Positions 43,795-54,914 of a stretch of 64,000 nt of DNA are shown here, piece by piece. The notes under the pieces are model-generated. The model did no database searches and was not told the origin of the DNA. It saw only the letters and a list, made by a program, of their open reading frames with translations. Position numbers and translations under genes: made by a program. Every line of letters starts with the position of its first letter. The stretch's first letter is position 1. This stretch comes from Tautonia plasticadhaerens (GTDB lineage: Bacteria > Planctomycetota > Planctomycetia > Isosphaerales > Isosphaeraceae), in contig NZ_CP036426.1 of the NCBI RefSeq assembly GCF_007752535.1, positions 7,130,001 through 7,194,000 of the forward strand, given 5' to 3'.

Positions 43795-45291
43795 TCAGGT
43801 CGGGACCGGGACCGGGAGGAAGCTCGGCGCGTACAGGGGCGGCACGACCTGCGAGATCGTCGGCTTCGGGCCGACGGCCGACGGCGAAAAGGGCTCGCCC
43901 AGGAGGCTGGCCGCCCAGCGTCGGGCGTCCCCGACGTCCGGCCCGATCCCCGCGCCGCAGGCCGAGTTCAGGACCAGGGCCACCTGCTCGTTCCGCAGCC
44001 GGATCTGCCGGTTCAGCCCCTCGACCGCCTGCGTCGCCTGCTCGACCTGCCGGTCGAAGGCCGCCCGGGCGATCGCGGCCTGCTGCTCGTTGTACCGCCG
44101 GGCCGCCTGGCGTTCGGGGAGGACCCGGATCGACGCGGTGATGGGGCCCGAGAAGGCGTCCGGCGCCTCGTGACGGAAAAAGACGTAGGCGTAGTCGGCC
44201 CGCTCGCCCTGGACGAACAGCATCCTCGCCGGGCGACGGCCCGGGCCGGGGACCTCCCGGACCTCGTAGTCCAGCGGCATGCCCATCAGCGAGACGAGCG
44301 GCGCGGCGAAGTCCTTCGGGTCCCGGCCCCGGAGCCCGTCCAGGGCGGCGGCCCTCGCCTTCTCGTCGGCGCTGTAGACGGCCAATGCGGCCAGGATCTG
44401 CGAGGCCCTGGCCGACTCGAACCGGCCGACCACCCGGACGATCATGGCGTGGTGCGCGGCGTGCCCGGCGAAGACCTCCCAGAGGGCCGGGGCGGACCTC
44501 GGGTCGCCGACCGCCTCGATCCGGCTCTCGACCTCGGCCCGATCCCGAACGGCCCCGGGCGTCGACCCGCCCCGGTGCATCCGCGAGTGGAGCCGGCCGA
44601 GGGCCTTGCCCCAGAACAGGTCGGCCTTCCGTTGGGCGGCCCCCTCGGCCTGGGCCGGGTCGACCGCCCATTCGCCCCCGACCAGGCGATACCCGAGCCG
44701 ACCCCGGGCGACCCGGTCGATCGGGGAGCGGTCCAGGACCTCCCGCCAGTGCGACTCCGCCCGGGTCCAGAGGCCGTTGGCGTCGCACCACGAGGCAAGC
44801 CCGGCCCGGTCGTCCCGGCCGTCGCCGGCCTCGGCCCGCTTCCGATCGTAGTCCGCCAGGGCCTCGGCCCTCGGGTCGAGCGGACCGATTTCCGCCTCGG
44901 TCTCCTCGTCGTCCTCGGGCGGGCGTCCCTCCCGGGCGGCCCCGTCCTCCCCAGAGTCGGCCGCGTCGTCGCCCGAGGTCGCGTCGAGCAGCGCGACGAG
45001 CATCGGCCCGTCCGGGGAGGGGCCCACGTCCGCGACCCCCTGGGGCTCGGGGGCCGACCGGGACGGGGAGGGCTCCGGGGCCTCGGGCCCCACTCGCCCG
45101 GTGAGGGCCGTGGGCCGGGCCGGGCCGGACGCCCCGGTTGACGCCGCCGGCTCGACGACGGCCTCGGGCATCGGGACCGGGTCCCCGAGCGGGGAGAACC
45201 GGAACAGGACGAAGCCGACGGCGCCGAAGATCGCCAGCGCCATCACGTGGCTCATCACGAATCGGGCCAGGCCCCCGGATCGCTTCATCAT
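43795..45291 (-). CDS. Membrane-anchored hypothetical protein
   Basis: 498 residues. An N-terminal anchor (ARFVMSHVMALAIFGAVGFVLFRF, about 9-32) is followed by a 100-residue acidic, proline-rich stretch, then a charged helical body. Segments such as 'GLASWCDANGLWTRAESHWREVLDRSPIDRVARGRLGYRLV', 'LWGKALGRLHSRMHRGG', 'VEGLNRQIRLRNEQVALVLNSACG' are conserved-looking. A 'WxKALxRLH' pattern is not a known family to me. It has a good promoter upstream. Function unknown. Confidence 0.75.
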   Translation of the reverse strand: MMKRSGGLARFVMSHVMALAIFGAVGFVLFRFSPLGDPVPMPEAVVEPAASTGASGPARPTALTGRVGPEAPEPSPSRSAPEPQGVADVGPSPDGPMLVALLDATSGDDAADSGEDGAAREGRPPEDDEETEAEIGPLDPRAEALADYDRKRAEAGDGRDDRAGLASWCDANGLWTRAESHWREVLDRSPIDRVARGRLGYRLVGGEWAVDPAQAEGAAQRKADLFWGKALGRLHSRMHRGGSTPGAVRDRAEVESRIEAVGDPRSAPALWEVFAGHAAHHAMIVRVVGRFESARASQILAALAVYSADEKARAAALDGLRGRDPKDFAAPLVSLMGMPLDYEVREVPGPGRRPARMLFVQGERADYAYVFFRHEAPDAFSGPITASIRVLPERQAARRYNEQQAAIARAAFDRQVEQATQAVEGLNRQIRLRNEQVALVLNSACGAGIGPDVGDARRWAASLLGEPFSPSAVGPKPTISQVVPPLYAPSFLPVPVPT

Positions 45292-45371
45292 GCCCGCTCC
45301 TCATCGCCAGAAGACGACACACCTGACGCCGGCGCGGAGGGCATCCGACGGCCCTCGACGGACATCGGATG

Positions 45372-45400
45372 ATTGTCCGAGGGCCCGGCAGGCGGGTCAA
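45372..45400 (-). promoter_or_regulatory. Sigma-70 promoter of the 45291 gene
   Basis: Minus strand TTGACC (45395-45400) and GACAAT (45372-45377) are spaced by exactly 17 bases, five and four of six matches. Leader about 75 bases. Confidence 0.5.
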
Positions 45401-45530
45401 CGAGAATCGGCGAGGGGGTGGGCGTCGAGGGGATCGTGCCCGTCGGGCCGCCCGACTCGACCACCGCCCGTCCCCCGGGGGGCGAGGGCGAGTCGATCGG
45501 GCGGCCGGCGGATACCCCGGCCGGGCCGGC

Positions 45531-47015
45531 TCAGCCGAAGAGCGAGGTGATGGCCTCGGCCTTGACCAGCTCCCTCGGCTGGTTGAGGTGGTTGTAGACG
45601 ATCGTGTCCGGGGCGATCCCGAAGGCGTGGTAGATCGTGGCCAGCAGCTCCCCGGGGTGGACCGGATCCTCGACCGGGCTGGAGGCGGTCTTGTCCGACT
45701 TGCCGTGGACGTGGCCCCGGCGGAGGCCGGCCCCGGCGGCGACGGCGGTGTAGCAGTACGGCCAGTGGTCCCGGCCGTCGGCGCTGTTGCCGTTGCCGGA
45801 GGTGCTGACCCCCTTCTGCGGGCTCCGGCCGAACTCGCCGACGGCGACGACCAGCGTGTCTTCCAGCAGGCCGCGCTCGTCCATGTCGGCGATTAGGGCC
45901 GAGAGGCCCTGGTCGAGCATCGGGCCGGACTGGTCCCGCATCCGGTTGGTGAGGTCGACGTGGTGGTCCCAGGAGTGGTTGTCGCTATTGGCGACCTTCG
46001 GCCAGACGACCTCGACCACCCGGGTCCCCGCCTCGACCAGCCTCCGGGCCAGCAGGCAGCCCTGGCCGAAGGTGTTGCGGCCGTAGCGGTCGCGGAGGGC
46101 GGGCGTCTCCCCGGCCAGGTCGAACGCCTCCCGGGCCCGGCCGGAGACGACCAGGCTCAGGGCCCGGTCGTAGTACTCGTTCAGGTTGTAGGAGGAGACC
46201 GACTCGTCCAGGACCGGCATGGCCTCGTTGAGGGCGTCGCGGAGGCGGGCCCGGCGCCGGAGTCGCAGCGCGAAGACCTCGGGCCGGAGCTGGAGGTCGT
46301 CGACCTTGATCCGGCTCATCTTCTCCATGTCCATGTCGTCACCCTCGGGGTAGAGGGTGTACGGGTCGTACGCCTTGCCGAGGAACCCGGCCGTCCCCCC
46401 CTTGCCGACGACGTTGGACTCCTGGAGCGGCCGGGGCAGCATCACGAACGGCAGCATCGGCACGGTCGGCGGCTGCAAGCGGATGATGTTCGAGCCGAAG
46501 TTGGGGAAGTCCTTCGGGCTGGGGGGCTCCAGCTGGCCGGACGGGCTGACCTTGTCGGTCGTGTAGCCGGTCATCATCTGGTAGATGGCGGCCGTGTGGT
46601 TGAACAGGCCGTTGGGCGTGTAGCTCATCGACCGGATGAAGGTGAACTTGTCGGTGATGTCGGCGAGCTTCGGCAGCGTCTCGCAGACGTCGATCCCCGG
46701 GGTCCGGGTCGCGATCGGCTTGAAGGCGGAGCGGACCTTCTCCGGCGCGTCGGGCTTGGGGTCCCAGAGGTCGAGGTGGCTGGGCCCGCCCTGGAGGTAG
46801 ACGAGCACGATGCTCTTGGCCTTGCCCCAGCCGGGGGCGCCCCGGCGGGCGGCGTTGGTGTCGGTGTCCGCCGCCGAGGCGGCCTGCATCTGGAGCATCG
46901 AGCCGAGCGACATGCCGAACAGGCCGGAGGCGCCCACCCGGAGGATATCGCGCCGGGTGCTCCCGAGGTGGCCGTCGCACAGGTCCTTGCCGCTGGGGCC
47001 GGGGACGAAGAGCAT
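45531..47015 (-). CDS. DUF1501 protein, Tat-exported sulfatase-like family
   Basis: 494 residues from ATG 47015 with GGGAGG nine bases upstream. The N-terminal [19 protein letters not shown] is a twin-arginine export signal. The family fold, related to alkaline-phosphatase-type enzymes, shows [21 protein letters not shown] (metal-binding start), [50 protein letters not shown] and [13 protein letters not shown]1501 genes are paired with DUF1549/DUF1553 cytochrome genes in planctomycetes, as here. The reaction is not established. Confidence 0.93.
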   Translation of the reverse strand: MLFVPGPSGKDLCDGHLGSTRRDILRVGASGLFGMSLGSMLQMQAASAADTDTNAARRGAPGWGKAKSIVLVYLQGGPSHLDLWDPKPDAPEKVRSAFKPIATRTPGIDVCETLPKLADITDKFTFIRSMSYTPNGLFNHTAAIYQMMTGYTTDKVSPSGQLEPPSPKDFPNFGSNIIRLQPPTVPMLPFVMLPRPLQESNVVGKGGTAGFLGKAYDPYTLYPEGDDMDMEKMSRIKVDDLQLRPEVFALRLRRRARLRDALNEAMPVLDESVSSYNLNEYYDRALSLVVSGRAREAFDLAGETPALRDRYGRNTFGQGCLLARRLVEAGTRVVEVVWPKVANSDNHSWDHHVDLTNRMRDQSGPMLDQGLSALIADMDERGLLEDTLVVAVGEFGRSPQKGVSTSGNGNSADGRDHWPYCYTAVAAGAGLRRGHVHGKSDKTASSPVEDPVHPGELLATIYHAFGIAPDTIVYNHLNQPRELVKAEAITSLFG

Positions 47016-47055
47016 CGCGATCCTCCCTTTCGACGGGCGAGTTCGGGGATCAGGC

Positions 47056-47073
47056 GGTCGGTCGGTCGGTCGG
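47056..47073. repeat. GGTC tetranucleotide run
   Basis: Four GGTC units and a half lie in the gap between the two operon genes. Probably slippage. Confidence 0.6.
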
Positions 47074-47098
47074 ACGAAGTGAGGCGGTTCGGCCCGAT

Positions 47099-47117
47099 CC
47101 GGATCGAAACGATCCGG
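47099..47117 (-). promoter_or_regulatory. 8-bp hairpin between the cytochrome and DUF1501 genes
   Basis: Bases 47099-47106 pair perfectly with 47110-47117 around an AAA loop. It is inside a minus-strand operon, so it may modulate the downstream DUF1501 message rather than end it. Confidence 0.4.
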
Positions 47118-47128
47118 GCCGGGTCGGA

Positions 47129-50100
47129 TCAATGGTTGAACAGGAAGGCCGGGCTGTTGATGAGGGCCCAGGCGATGTCCTGGGCGGCGGTCAGCCGACG
47201 GGCCTCCAGCTGGTTGGTGCTCATGGCCAGGTCGGCCCGGAGCCGGACGAGGGTCGGGTCCTCGGGGATCGGCAGCTCGGCCTCGGCCAGGCGCTGGCGG
47301 AGCTGGACGAGCTTCGAGTCCTCGGGCAGGGGCTTCTTCGCCTCGGCGAGGGCGGCGGCCTTCTGCCGGAACGGCTCGTCGGTGGCCCTGAAGTAGGAGA
47401 GGACCGCGGCGCGCCGCTCGTCGGTCCAGCTCGATTCCCCGGCGGAGACGAGCGCGGCGAACTCCTCGGTCAGGCCGAGGCCGACCGGCTGCTCCTGGGT
47501 CGAGAGCGAGAGCCGGAAGCGGCCGATCGAGTGCTCCTTGCTCTGGAAGTCCTGGACGAGCTTGACCGTCAGCAGGGCGCCGCCGGGGAAGTCCAGGGGT
47601 TCGGCGAGCTGGAAGGTCGCCCAGTGGGGGACCCCCGAGGCGGGGGAGACGGCCCATCCCTGGGCCGGGTCCTTGTCGTTGCCGTCGATCGCCGCGGCGA
47701 TCGAGAAGTTCGCCTGGCTGAAGTCGGCCATCGGGTCCTTCAGGGCCAGCTTCCGGACCTGGGTCGGGTCGGTGAGCGGGGAGGCGTGGACCTCGATCTC
47801 GTTGAGGACGAAGTTGCCGTCCTTCGCCCGGCCGGGGCCGTTGCTCGGCAGGTCGGGGTCGCCGAGGACTTCCAGCCGGAAGGCCCGGACGCCGGTCGCC
47901 TCGGTCTCGGCGACGACCGTGTAGGTCCCCTGGCCGTTCTCCTCGCCGGTGGCGACGATCGACGCGTCCTCCCGCTGCTCGAGGGTCGAGCCGTTGGAGG
48001 CGGTCAGGCGGCGGGCCTCGATCGGCCGCCAGGGGACGAGGGCCTTGGCCTGCTCGGCGGCCCAGGCCCTGATCTTCTCGGGGAGTTCCGAGGATTCGTA
48101 GGACGCCAGGTCGGCCTCGGCGGCGGCGATCGCCTCCTGGCGCTGCCGCTCCTGCTCGGCGAGCCTCGGGGCGATCTCGGCCTCGTAGGAGGCGAGCGTC
48201 TGCGTCGCGTCGGTGATCGCCCGTTCGCGTTCCGCCTCCCGCTGCGGCCTCAGGGCGGCGACCTCGGCCTCCCGGGTCGCCAGGGCGGCGAGGAGGTCCC
48301 GGTGGTCGGCGCCGATCTCGTCGAAGACCCCGAGGCAGGCGTCGATCTCCTCGACCTTCGCCGGGCGGTTCAGGACCCGGAGGAAGAGGCGGTTGATGAG
48401 CGAGGCGTTCCCCTCGACCTCCTTCGAGAGCGAGGCGACCGCGTTGTTCGGGTCGCCGATGGCGTCGGCCACGGTCGGCCCGCTCACCAGGGCCATGATC
48501 GGCCCGAGCTGCAGGTCGTCGGAGCGCTCGCACTCGCAGGCGCTCTCCCGGACCGGTCGGCCGAAGGTGGTGAGGAAGCCGCTGGGCAGGTCGATGCCGG
48601 AGTCCGGCAGGGCGGCGGCCCGGGTCCCCTCGGGGACGCCGGGGATGTTCGGCGTCGAGCCGGTGACCCGGTAGATCGCGTCGAAGAGCACCTCGGCCGG
48701 CAGCCGCTTGGGCTGGGCGTGGGAGTAGTTGATCGCGTCGTCGGCGTTCCACGCGTTGGACTCGACCGAGAGCTGGTAGGTCCGGGACGTGGCGACCAGC
48801 CGCATCAGGTGGCGGACGTCGAAGCCGCTGGAGACGAACTCGTCGGTCAGGTAATCGAGCAGCTCCGGGTTGGTGGGCGGGTTGCCGGCCCGGATGTCGT
48901 CGAGCGGCTCGATGAGGCCGACGCCCATGAGGTAGCCCCAGATCCGGTTGGCGTAGCTCCGGGCGAAGTAGCGGTTGTCGGGCGAGGTGATCCAGGAGGC
49001 GAGCTCGACGCGACGGGTCGCGTCCTCGGGGGCCCGGAACTCGGTCTCGTACGGGAACTCCGGCTCGACGACGGCGCCGGTGCGTTCGTGGGTCACCTCC
49101 CCCTGCCCCGCGTCGGCGACGACCTCATAGAGGGGCTTGGCCCCCTCGACGGCGGTGCCGCCGATCCGCTGGTCGCCACTCTCAGGGTCGGGCTTCAGGT
49201 CGACCCGGGCGAAGTAGGCGGCCGTCTCGTAGTACTGGTCCTGGGTCCAGCGCTCGAAGGGGTGGTCGTGGCACTTGTTGCAGTTGAACCGGACGCCCAG
49301 GAACAGGTGGGTCGTGTTCTCCATCGTCTCCGCCGGGGTGCGGAGGATCTTGTAATACGACGCCGCCGGGTTCTCCCGGTTCGAGCCGCTGGCGGTGATC
49401 ACTTGGCGGACGAACTCGTCATACGGGGTGTTTGCGGCCACCTGCACCCGGATCCAGCCCCGGAAGGCGGTCGCCCCCTCGGTGCCGAGGAACTTGGCGT
49501 TCACCTGGAGGAGGTCCGCCCACTTGTTCGTCCAGTACTCGACGAAGGCCTCGGAGCCGATCAACCTGTCGACCAGCGCCTCGCGTTTGGCCCGGGCCGG
49601 GGCCGGGTCGTCGAGGAAGGCGGTGACCTCGTCGGCCGAGGGGGGCAGGCCGGTCAGGTCGAGGTAGGCCCGGCGGAGGAACTCGGCGTCGGTGCAGAGT
49701 CCCGAGGGGAGGATCTTCATCCGCTCCCACTTGCGGGCGACCAGCTCGTCGACCTCGTTGTACTTCTCCGGCTCCGACCATGCGAAGTCGCCCCGGTCCC
49801 CCATGACGGTCAGCGTGGTGGCGGCGTACGCCCCCTCGAACCGGGCGAGGATGGGGGCCTCGCCGCGGCGGACGGCGGCGACCAGGCCCCGCTCGCCGGC
49901 CTCGGCGACCTCGGTGTTGCCGCTCTCGATGAAGGCGTCCTGGGTCACGTCCCGGACGGTGCCGTCGTCGTAGGAGGCGACCACCCGCATCTGCTGCCGG
50001 GCGCCGATCCGCTGGACGACCGGCTTGGAGGGCCGGACCTCGATCGAGGCCACCCGGGGGGCGCCCTGCTCCAGCCTCGCCCCGGAGGCGATCCAGTCCC

Positions 50101-52285
50101 GGATGATCCGGTAGTAGGGCCCGCCGGGGGACATCGGCACGCCGCCCTCGTGCGGCACCAGGCCGCTCGGCTTGAGCAGCATCAGGCTGTCGTCCGGCGA
50201 GGCGAGGTTGACGCGTCGTGAGGCGTGGTCATCGGTCAGCGACCGGATGTCGAAGATCGGGTCGTACCCCCGGAGCGACAGCTTGAAGCCGTTCTTCCCC
50301 GCCTGGGCGCCGTGGCAGGTGCCGGAGTTGCAGCCGAGCCGGGAGAGGACCGGGTTCACGTCCCGGACGAAGTCGACCTCGAAGGCCGTCGCCATCCCCT
50401 CGACGACCAGCGGGACGCTCGACGACGTGCCGCCGACGAGGACCTCGAGGGTCGCCCGCCCGTCGGCCTGCGGGGTGACGAAGCCGGATCGGGAGACGGC
50501 GGCGATCGGCCCCGAGACGGACAGCTCCGCCGTCCGGGTCAGGTCCACCACCTCTCCGCTGCCGAGCGTGCCGGAGACGACGACCTGGACGTAGTCATAC
50601 AGGTTGGAGAGCCGGATCTCGGCGGGTGAGACGGTCACTTCGACCAGCTCGGCCCCCTCGGGGAGGCGATCGGCCTCGGCGACCTCGGTCGAGGCGTCGG
50701 CCGCCACCGGCCTCGGCTCGACGGGCCTCCCGGCCTCGGCCAGCTCGGCCGAGCCCTCGTCCAGCGGTGCGGGGGAGAAGGTGTCGGTGATGGAGCCGGA
50801 ATCCGGGTCGATCACCCGGACCAGGCCATCTCCCCCGGCGACGAGCAGCGCCCCGTCGGGCCGGAAGGCGAGGGCGAACAGGCCCGTCTCGGGGGTCGAG
50901 AGGCGGGCCAGCTCCCGGACGCCCTCGGTGTGGTAGGCCTCCAGCTTCGCCACCTCCTCGGCCGATCGGGTGGTCACCACCTTCTCGTTGATCGCCTTGA
51001 TCTCGTCGGGCAGGCCGGTGTCGAAGTCGTAGTTGAAGACGGCGACCTCGCCCTGGCCGTCGAGGCTGCTGGCGGCGGCGACCTTCGAGCCGTCGGGGCT
51101 GACGGCGACGGCGAAGATCCGGCCCTTGAGCGCGGGGAATTTGCGGATCAGGTTGCCGTCGTCGCCGATCACCCGCTTGGTCAGCCGCTCGACCCGGTAG
51201 AGCTTCGGCACGCCGTCGGACCCGCCGACGACGATCTCGTCCCGGTCCGGGTGCCGGGCGACCGCGTTCACCCCGCCCTTCAGGGCGCCGGGGGTGATCG
51301 AGGTGATGTTGTCGACGAACCTCCTCGTCTCCACCTCGAAGAGCTTCACCGCCATGTCCCGGCCGACCGAGATCAGGTGCGAGCCGTCCTTGGAGGAGAC
51401 GGTGTCCAGCGCCCAGTCCTCGTGGGCGAGCAGGTAGAGCACCTCCTCGCCGGTCTCGGCGTCGATGGCCCGGACCGTGTTGTCGGCGCCGCCGAATGCG
51501 ACCCTGGTGCCGTCGGGGGACCAGCTCGCGCCGTAGACGGTGTCATACGTCACCGGCACCGACCGCAGGAGCCGGCCCGACTCGACCTCCCAGATCTGCA
51601 CCTCTCCCATCCGCCCCGGGTTGCCGCCCGAGACGGCCAGCTTCGAACCGTCGGGGGAGAAGGCGACCGACTCGACCCGCTCGGACAGGCCGACCAGCCG
51701 CCCGAGGCGTTCCTTGCCGTCGGCGGAGAGCAGCAGGACCTCGTTGAAGCCCGAGACGGCGATCGTCTCGCCGTCGGGGGAGACGTCGATCGAGGTAATC
51801 ACCGGGGGGCGGGCGTAGACCGGGGGGTTGTCCTTGCTGTACGCGACCCGGACGTCCTCGGGGGAGTCGTCGACCGCCCCCTCGGCGATCCATCGGGCGA
51901 TCAATTCGATCTCGGTCTCGTGCAAGGGGGCCCCGTCCTGGGGCATGAGGGCCTCGCCGTCGACGGGGGTGATCTCGTCGATCAGGTAGCTCTCCTCCGG
52001 ATTGCCGGGCACGACCGCCGGGATCCCGGACTCCCCGGCTTCGAGCAGCCCCTCGAACGCGGTCAGGACGAGCTTGCCCCCGGCCTTGGCCGGCTGGTGG
52101 CAGCCCTGGCATCGGGCCTGGAGGATCGGGCGCACCTGCTCGACGTAGCTGACCTTCGACCCGGGGGAGACGGCGTCGCCCTTCGGCTCGTCGTCGGCCA
52201 GGGTCGGGTTCGGGAGCAGCAGGGCCCCGAAGGCGAGGGCCAGCAGGGCCGAGGAGGTGGTCAGGGGCCCGTTCCAGCGTCTCAT
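47129..52285 (-). CDS. Giant secreted c-type cytochrome/WD40/DUF1549-DUF1553 protein
   Basis: 1718 residues from ATG 52285 (signal peptide [20 protein letters not shown]). In order: a planctomycete cytochrome c domain with CQGCH heme site, a WD40-like propeller (repeated SPDG and W/V.D pieces, about 150-500), an Ig-like (BIG2) stretch, a second cytochrome domain with unusual CNSGTCH (C-x4-CH), another Ig-like segment, then DUF1549 ([33 protein letters not shown]) and DUF1553 (AESWITSP-type, [27 protein letters not shown]), with a galactose-binding-like insert. The two genes with DUF1501 form an operon. The role in extracellular electron or polymer metabolism is inferred. Confidence 0.9.
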   Translation of the reverse strand: MRRWNGPLTTSSALLALAFGALLLPNPTLADDEPKGDAVSPGSKVSYVEQVRPILQARCQGCHQPAKAGGKLVLTAFEGLLEAGESGIPAVVPGNPEESYLIDEITPVDGEALMPQDGAPLHETEIELIARWIAEGAVDDSPEDVRVAYSKDNPPVYARPPVITSIDVSPDGETIAVSGFNEVLLLSADGKERLGRLVGLSERVESVAFSPDGSKLAVSGGNPGRMGEVQIWEVESGRLLRSVPVTYDTVYGASWSPDGTRVAFGGADNTVRAIDAETGEEVLYLLAHEDWALDTVSSKDGSHLISVGRDMAVKLFEVETRRFVDNITSITPGALKGGVNAVARHPDRDEIVVGGSDGVPKLYRVERLTKRVIGDDGNLIRKFPALKGRIFAVAVSPDGSKVAAASSLDGQGEVAVFNYDFDTGLPDEIKAINEKVVTTRSAEEVAKLEAYHTEGVRELARLSTPETGLFALAFRPDGALLVAGGDGLVRVIDPDSGSITDTFSPAPLDEGSAELAEAGRPVEPRPVAADASTEVAEADRLPEGAELVEVTVSPAEIRLSNLYDYVQVVVSGTLGSGEVVDLTRTAELSVSGPIAAVSRSGFVTPQADGRATLEVLVGGTSSSVPLVVEGMATAFEVDFVRDVNPVLSRLGCNSGTCHGAQAGKNGFKLSLRGYDPIFDIRSLTDDHASRRVNLASPDDSLMLLKPSGLVPHEGGVPMSPGGPYYRIIRDWIASGARLEQGAPRVASIEVRPSKPVVQRIGARQQMRVVASYDDGTVRDVTQDAFIESGNTEVAEAGERGLVAAVRRGEAPILARFEGAYAATTLTVMGDRGDFAWSEPEKYNEVDELVARKWERMKILPSGLCTDAEFLRRAYLDLTGLPPSADEVTAFLDDPAPARAKREALVDRLIGSEAFVEYWTNKWADLLQVNAKFLGTEGATAFRGWIRVQVAANTPYDEFVRQVITASGSNRENPAASYYKILRTPAETMENTTHLFLGVRFNCNKCHDHPFERWTQDQYYETAAYFARVDLKPDPESGDQRIGGTAVEGAKPLYEVVADAGQGEVTHERTGAVVEPEFPYETEFRAPEDATRRVELASWITSPDNRYFARSYANRIWGYLMGVGLIEPLDDIRAGNPPTNPELLDYLTDEFVSSGFDVRHLMRLVATSRTYQLSVESNAWNADDAINYSHAQPKRLPAEVLFDAIYRVTGSTPNIPGVPEGTRAAALPDSGIDLPSGFLTTFGRPVRESACECERSDDLQLGPIMALVSGPTVADAIGDPNNAVASLSKEVEGNASLINRLFLRVLNRPAKVEEIDACLGVFDEIGADHRDLLAALATREAEVAALRPQREAERERAITDATQTLASYEAEIAPRLAEQERQRQEAIAAAEADLASYESSELPEKIRAWAAEQAKALVPWRPIEARRLTASNGSTLEQREDASIVATGEENGQGTYTVVAETEATGVRAFRLEVLGDPDLPSNGPGRAKDGNFVLNEIEVHASPLTDPTQVRKLALKDPMADFSQANFSIAAAIDGNDKDPAQGWAVSPASGVPHWATFQLAEPLDFPGGALLTVKLVQDFQSKEHSIGRFRLSLSTQEQPVGLGLTEEFAALVSAGESSWTDERRAAVLSYFRATDEPFRQKAAALAEAKKPLPEDSKLVQLRQRLAEAELPIPEDPTLVRLRADLAMSTNQLEARRLTAAQDIAWALINSPAFLFNH

Positions 52286-52755
52286 GTCGGCGGTCTCCTG
52301 CGGGTCCCGATGCGGCGGTCGAGGCTCGAAGCGGTTCGAGTCGGGCGGGGCCCGGGAGTCGGGGATCTCCCCTGCCCGGCCGGGTTCCCCCGGCGGGCAA
52401 GGCCGATGCGGAGATGGGCGCGAGGAAGGCATTCCGCCCCGACCCGGGCGAAGGTTCATCTTTCGTTATACAGCCTCGATCGGCACCGAACCAACACAAT
52501 TCTCCCGCCGTTGATGCCCGAGCCCGCGCCCCGGGGCGTCTCGATCGTGTCGGAAGTGTTGAACGTCCCGAAACGGACAATCTCGGTGAACGCTCCGCGA
52601 TTTTGCCGCACATTCGGCCGCCTCGTGCGAAGATACGGACGGGGACGGTGATTCCCGAGCGGGCGCCAGGAGGGTGCCGAGGTCCCCGCCCCGGCCAGGA
52701 GCAGGGATGCGATCCTACCCCCTCCGGGGGCGGGGCACCGGGGCAGGAGGAAGTG
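52286..52755. other. 470-base divergent intergenic region
   Basis: Holds the cytochrome operon promoter at 52465-52494 and an AT-richer stretch 52540-52645. No gene seen; the plus-strand gene's promoter was not identified. Confidence 0.5.
52465..52494 (-). promoter_or_regulatory. Sigma-70 promoter of the cytochrome/DUF1501 operon
   Basis: Minus strand TTGGTT (52489-52494) and TATAAC (52465-52470) spaced by 18 bases, in an AT-rich pocket; leader of about 175 bases. Confidence 0.5.
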
Positions 52756-53091
52756 ATGAAAAACGCAACGAGTTTGAATTCCGTCAGTTATGTCTCGTGG
52801 ATCCTGGGCCAGACGTCGGCCATGCTGGGCATGATCCTCTGCCTGCTCTGGGGCTTCGACCTGGTGATCCTCCAGTCTCAGCAGCTCTATTCCCAGGCCG
52901 GAGGAGAGGTTGCGGCGACGATCGAGGTGTGGTACCCCACCTTCGGGCCTCCGCTCGCGGGGCTGGGGATGGCCCTGGCGGGCTGGTCCGTCAGCCATGT
53001 GCAGCACCTCAGGACGCCGGCCCCGGTGGTCGTGGCGGCGGCCCTGAACCTGATGGCCCTGGTGCTGGCGATGGTGGCCTCGGCCTACTGA
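52756..53091 (+). CDS. Small membrane protein of unknown function
   Basis: 111 residues from ATG 52756, with GGAGGAAG just upstream. Three hydrophobic segments: YVSWILGQTSAMLGMILCLLW (about 12-33), TFGPPLAGLGMALAGWSV (about 62-79) and VVVAAALNLMALVLAMVAS (about 91-109). The family is not recognised. Its last seven bases overlap the convergent glycosyltransferase stop. Confidence 0.7.
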   Translation: MKNATSLNSVSYVSWILGQTSAMLGMILCLLWGFDLVILQSQQLYSQAGGEVAATIEVWYPTFGPPLAGLGMALAGWSVSHVQHLRTPAPVVVAAALNLMALVLAMVASAY

Positions 53092-54377
53092 TCCGGCCCG
53101 GGACCGCCCGGCGATCGGCTCGCCGGGTCGGGTCGGCGGCCGAGCCCCTCCGCCTCCCCGGCGATCCGCCCGAAGTAATCGCGGAGCCGGGGGATGCAGA
53201 CGTCCATCGAGTACCCCGCCTCGATCCGGTCCCGGGCCGCCCGGCCGATCGGGGCGAACGCGGCCGGGTCGTCGAGGACCCGCCGGGCCAGGTCGAGCTG
53301 CGCATCGAGGTCGAACAGCGGCGCGAGCAGGCCGGTCCGGCCCGGCTCGACGAGGTCGGCCACCGCCCCCACGTCCGAGCCGAGCACCACGGCCCCGCAG
53401 CTCATCGCGTCGAAGAGCGACCACGACGGCACGAACGGCACCGTCGGGTAGACGTGCAGGTCGCTCCGGGCCAGGATCCGGGCAATAACCTCCGGCTCCA
53501 ACTGGCCGAGGAAGACGAACCGGGACGGGTCGACCGGCGCCCTCGACGTCGCCCAGTCCTTGAAGCTCGGCGAGCCGGTGTGCAGCCGGTCCCAGGCGTA
53601 ATAGCTCCACTCCGACCCGGCGACCACGGCGATCAGATCCGGCCGCTCTCGCATCAGCACCCGGGCCAGCTCCAGGAACAGGTCGAACCCCCGGATCGAC
53701 TCCAGGCCCCGGGAGACGAAGGTGATCACCTCCGCGTCGCGGGGGATCGACCGGCCGAGCAGTTGCATCGCCTCCCTCGGCCTGGGTCGATAGAGCGCGG
53801 TGTCGATGCCGTCGAAGTGGACCTCCAGCCTGGGCCGGAACCGCTCGGGGAACGATCGCCGCTGGGCCTCGGTGGCCGAATAGCCGGAGTCGCTCGCGAC
53901 CAGGCCGAGCAGGGTCGTCGCGTTGATGCACCTCGGGTACGTCGAGGCCAGCTCGACCGGGGGCAGGTCCACCCGGTAGGTCAGGTCCCCGAACGCGGGG
54001 GCGTGGTAGTACTCGCAGTACGAGACGAGCGGGCAGTCGACCACCCCGTCCAGGAAGAGGACCGGCCCCAGGCCGCAATGGCCGACGACGAGGTCCGGCC
54101 TCAGGTCGGGACGGCCCCGGAGGTACGCCGCCTGCCTCCGGCAGAGGTCGAAGGCCACTTCCTGCGCCCTCATCCAGTGCGTCACCCCCCCGACGGGCCC
54201 GGCCGCCGGGGGCAGCCGATGCAGGTCGACCTTCCCGAGCATCTCCCCGGAAGGCGGGGGGCAGGTCCCCATCTCCTCGGCCAGGAACGAGCACCGCCAG
54301 CCGTACCGTCCCGACAGCTCGGCCGCCAGGTGGCCGAACTGCGAGGGGAAGGCGCGGTGGAGGAAGAGGACGTGCAT
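53085..54377 (-). CDS. Glycosyltransferase family 4 protein (GT-1 of cluster)
   Basis: 430 residues from ATG 54377. The GT-B fold shows an N-terminal half beginning MHVLFLHRAFPSQFGHLAAE and containing CEYYHAPAFGDLTYRVDLPP, and a C-terminal donor-binding half with VSRGLESIRGFDLFLELARVL, VVAGSEWSYYAWD, FLGQLEPEVIARILARSDLHVYPTVPFVPSWSLFDAMSCGAVV and a final EPGRTGLL. The last segment is the family-4 nucleotide-sugar EX7E-type region. It probably builds a surface or lipid-linked glycan. Very similar to the GT at 54915; both keep 'PPV/AELA..YPRCIN'. Confidence 0.92.
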   Translation of the reverse strand: MHVLFLHRAFPSQFGHLAAELSGRYGWRCSFLAEEMGTCPPPSGEMLGKVDLHRLPPAAGPVGGVTHWMRAQEVAFDLCRRQAAYLRGRPDLRPDLVVGHCGLGPVLFLDGVVDCPLVSYCEYYHAPAFGDLTYRVDLPPVELASTYPRCINATTLLGLVASDSGYSATEAQRRSFPERFRPRLEVHFDGIDTALYRPRPREAMQLLGRSIPRDAEVITFVSRGLESIRGFDLFLELARVLMRERPDLIAVVAGSEWSYYAWDRLHTGSPSFKDWATSRAPVDPSRFVFLGQLEPEVIARILARSDLHVYPTVPFVPSWSLFDAMSCGAVVLGSDVGAVADLVEPGRTGLLAPLFDLDAQLDLARRVLDDPAAFAPIGRAARDRIEAGYSMDVCIPRLRDYFGRIAGEAEGLGRRPDPASRSPGGPGPDQ

Positions 54378-54393
54378 CGGTCGACCGGCCCCT

Positions 54394-54861
54394 TCAGTCC
54401 TCGTCGGCCCGCGACCGGCCCTCGCGCCTCCTCCGCTCCAGCAGCTCGGCCACCTCGCGTTCCAGGGTGATCCGACGCTCCTCCGCCAGCCGCCTCCGCT
54501 GGCGGTCGGCATAGCGCCGGGTCGACCACAGGTCGACGAACGCGAGCAGCAGGACCTGGAGCAGCAGCAGGAAGACCGCCCCCCAGGTGACCACGAAGGC
54601 GATCCGCTCCGACCGGCCGGCCCGGATGTCGATGTTCCCGCCGACGCCAATCCCCAGGCCCAGCACGGCCAGGCAGATCACCCCCCGGTAGCGTCGGCGG
54701 TCCTGCCGGGCGAAGTAGCGGCGGTCGGCCTCGTCCTCGACCGACCGGTGCCGCCGCGACTCGACCCGCTGCCGCCAGGTCAGCAGGAAGGCGATGCCGA
54801 TCACCACCAGGGCGAGCGCGGCGCTGCTCGGGCCGATCGCGAGGTTCTCGTCCATCCCCAT
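54394..54861 (-). CDS. Small membrane protein with C-terminal coiled coil
   Basis: 155 residues (or 153 from the next ATG). Three hydrophobic segments at about 10-28, 60-77 (GVICLAVLGLGIGVGG) and 85-110 (IAFVVTWGAVFLLLLQVLLLAF), then a charged helical end with REVAELLERRRREGRSRADED and 'RRLAEERRITLE', coiled-coil-like. It sits between two glycosyltransferases on the same strand and may be part of their operon. No family known. Confidence 0.7.
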   Translation of the reverse strand: MGMDENLAIGPSSAALALVVIGIAFLLTWRQRVESRRHRSVEDEADRRYFARQDRRRYRGVICLAVLGLGIGVGGNIDIRAGRSERIAFVVTWGAVFLLLLQVLLLAFVDLWSTRRYADRQRRRLAEERRITLEREVAELLERRRREGRSRADED

Positions 54862-54914
54862 GTGCACCGCCCGATCCCTTCCGATCCGACCCGATGGACC
54901 TCCCCCGGGAGGCC

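Noticed and set aside
47132-50221. A 1029-codon + strand frame
   Set aside because: Antisense to the cytochrome/DUF1553 gene; valine/glycine-rich shadow translation only.
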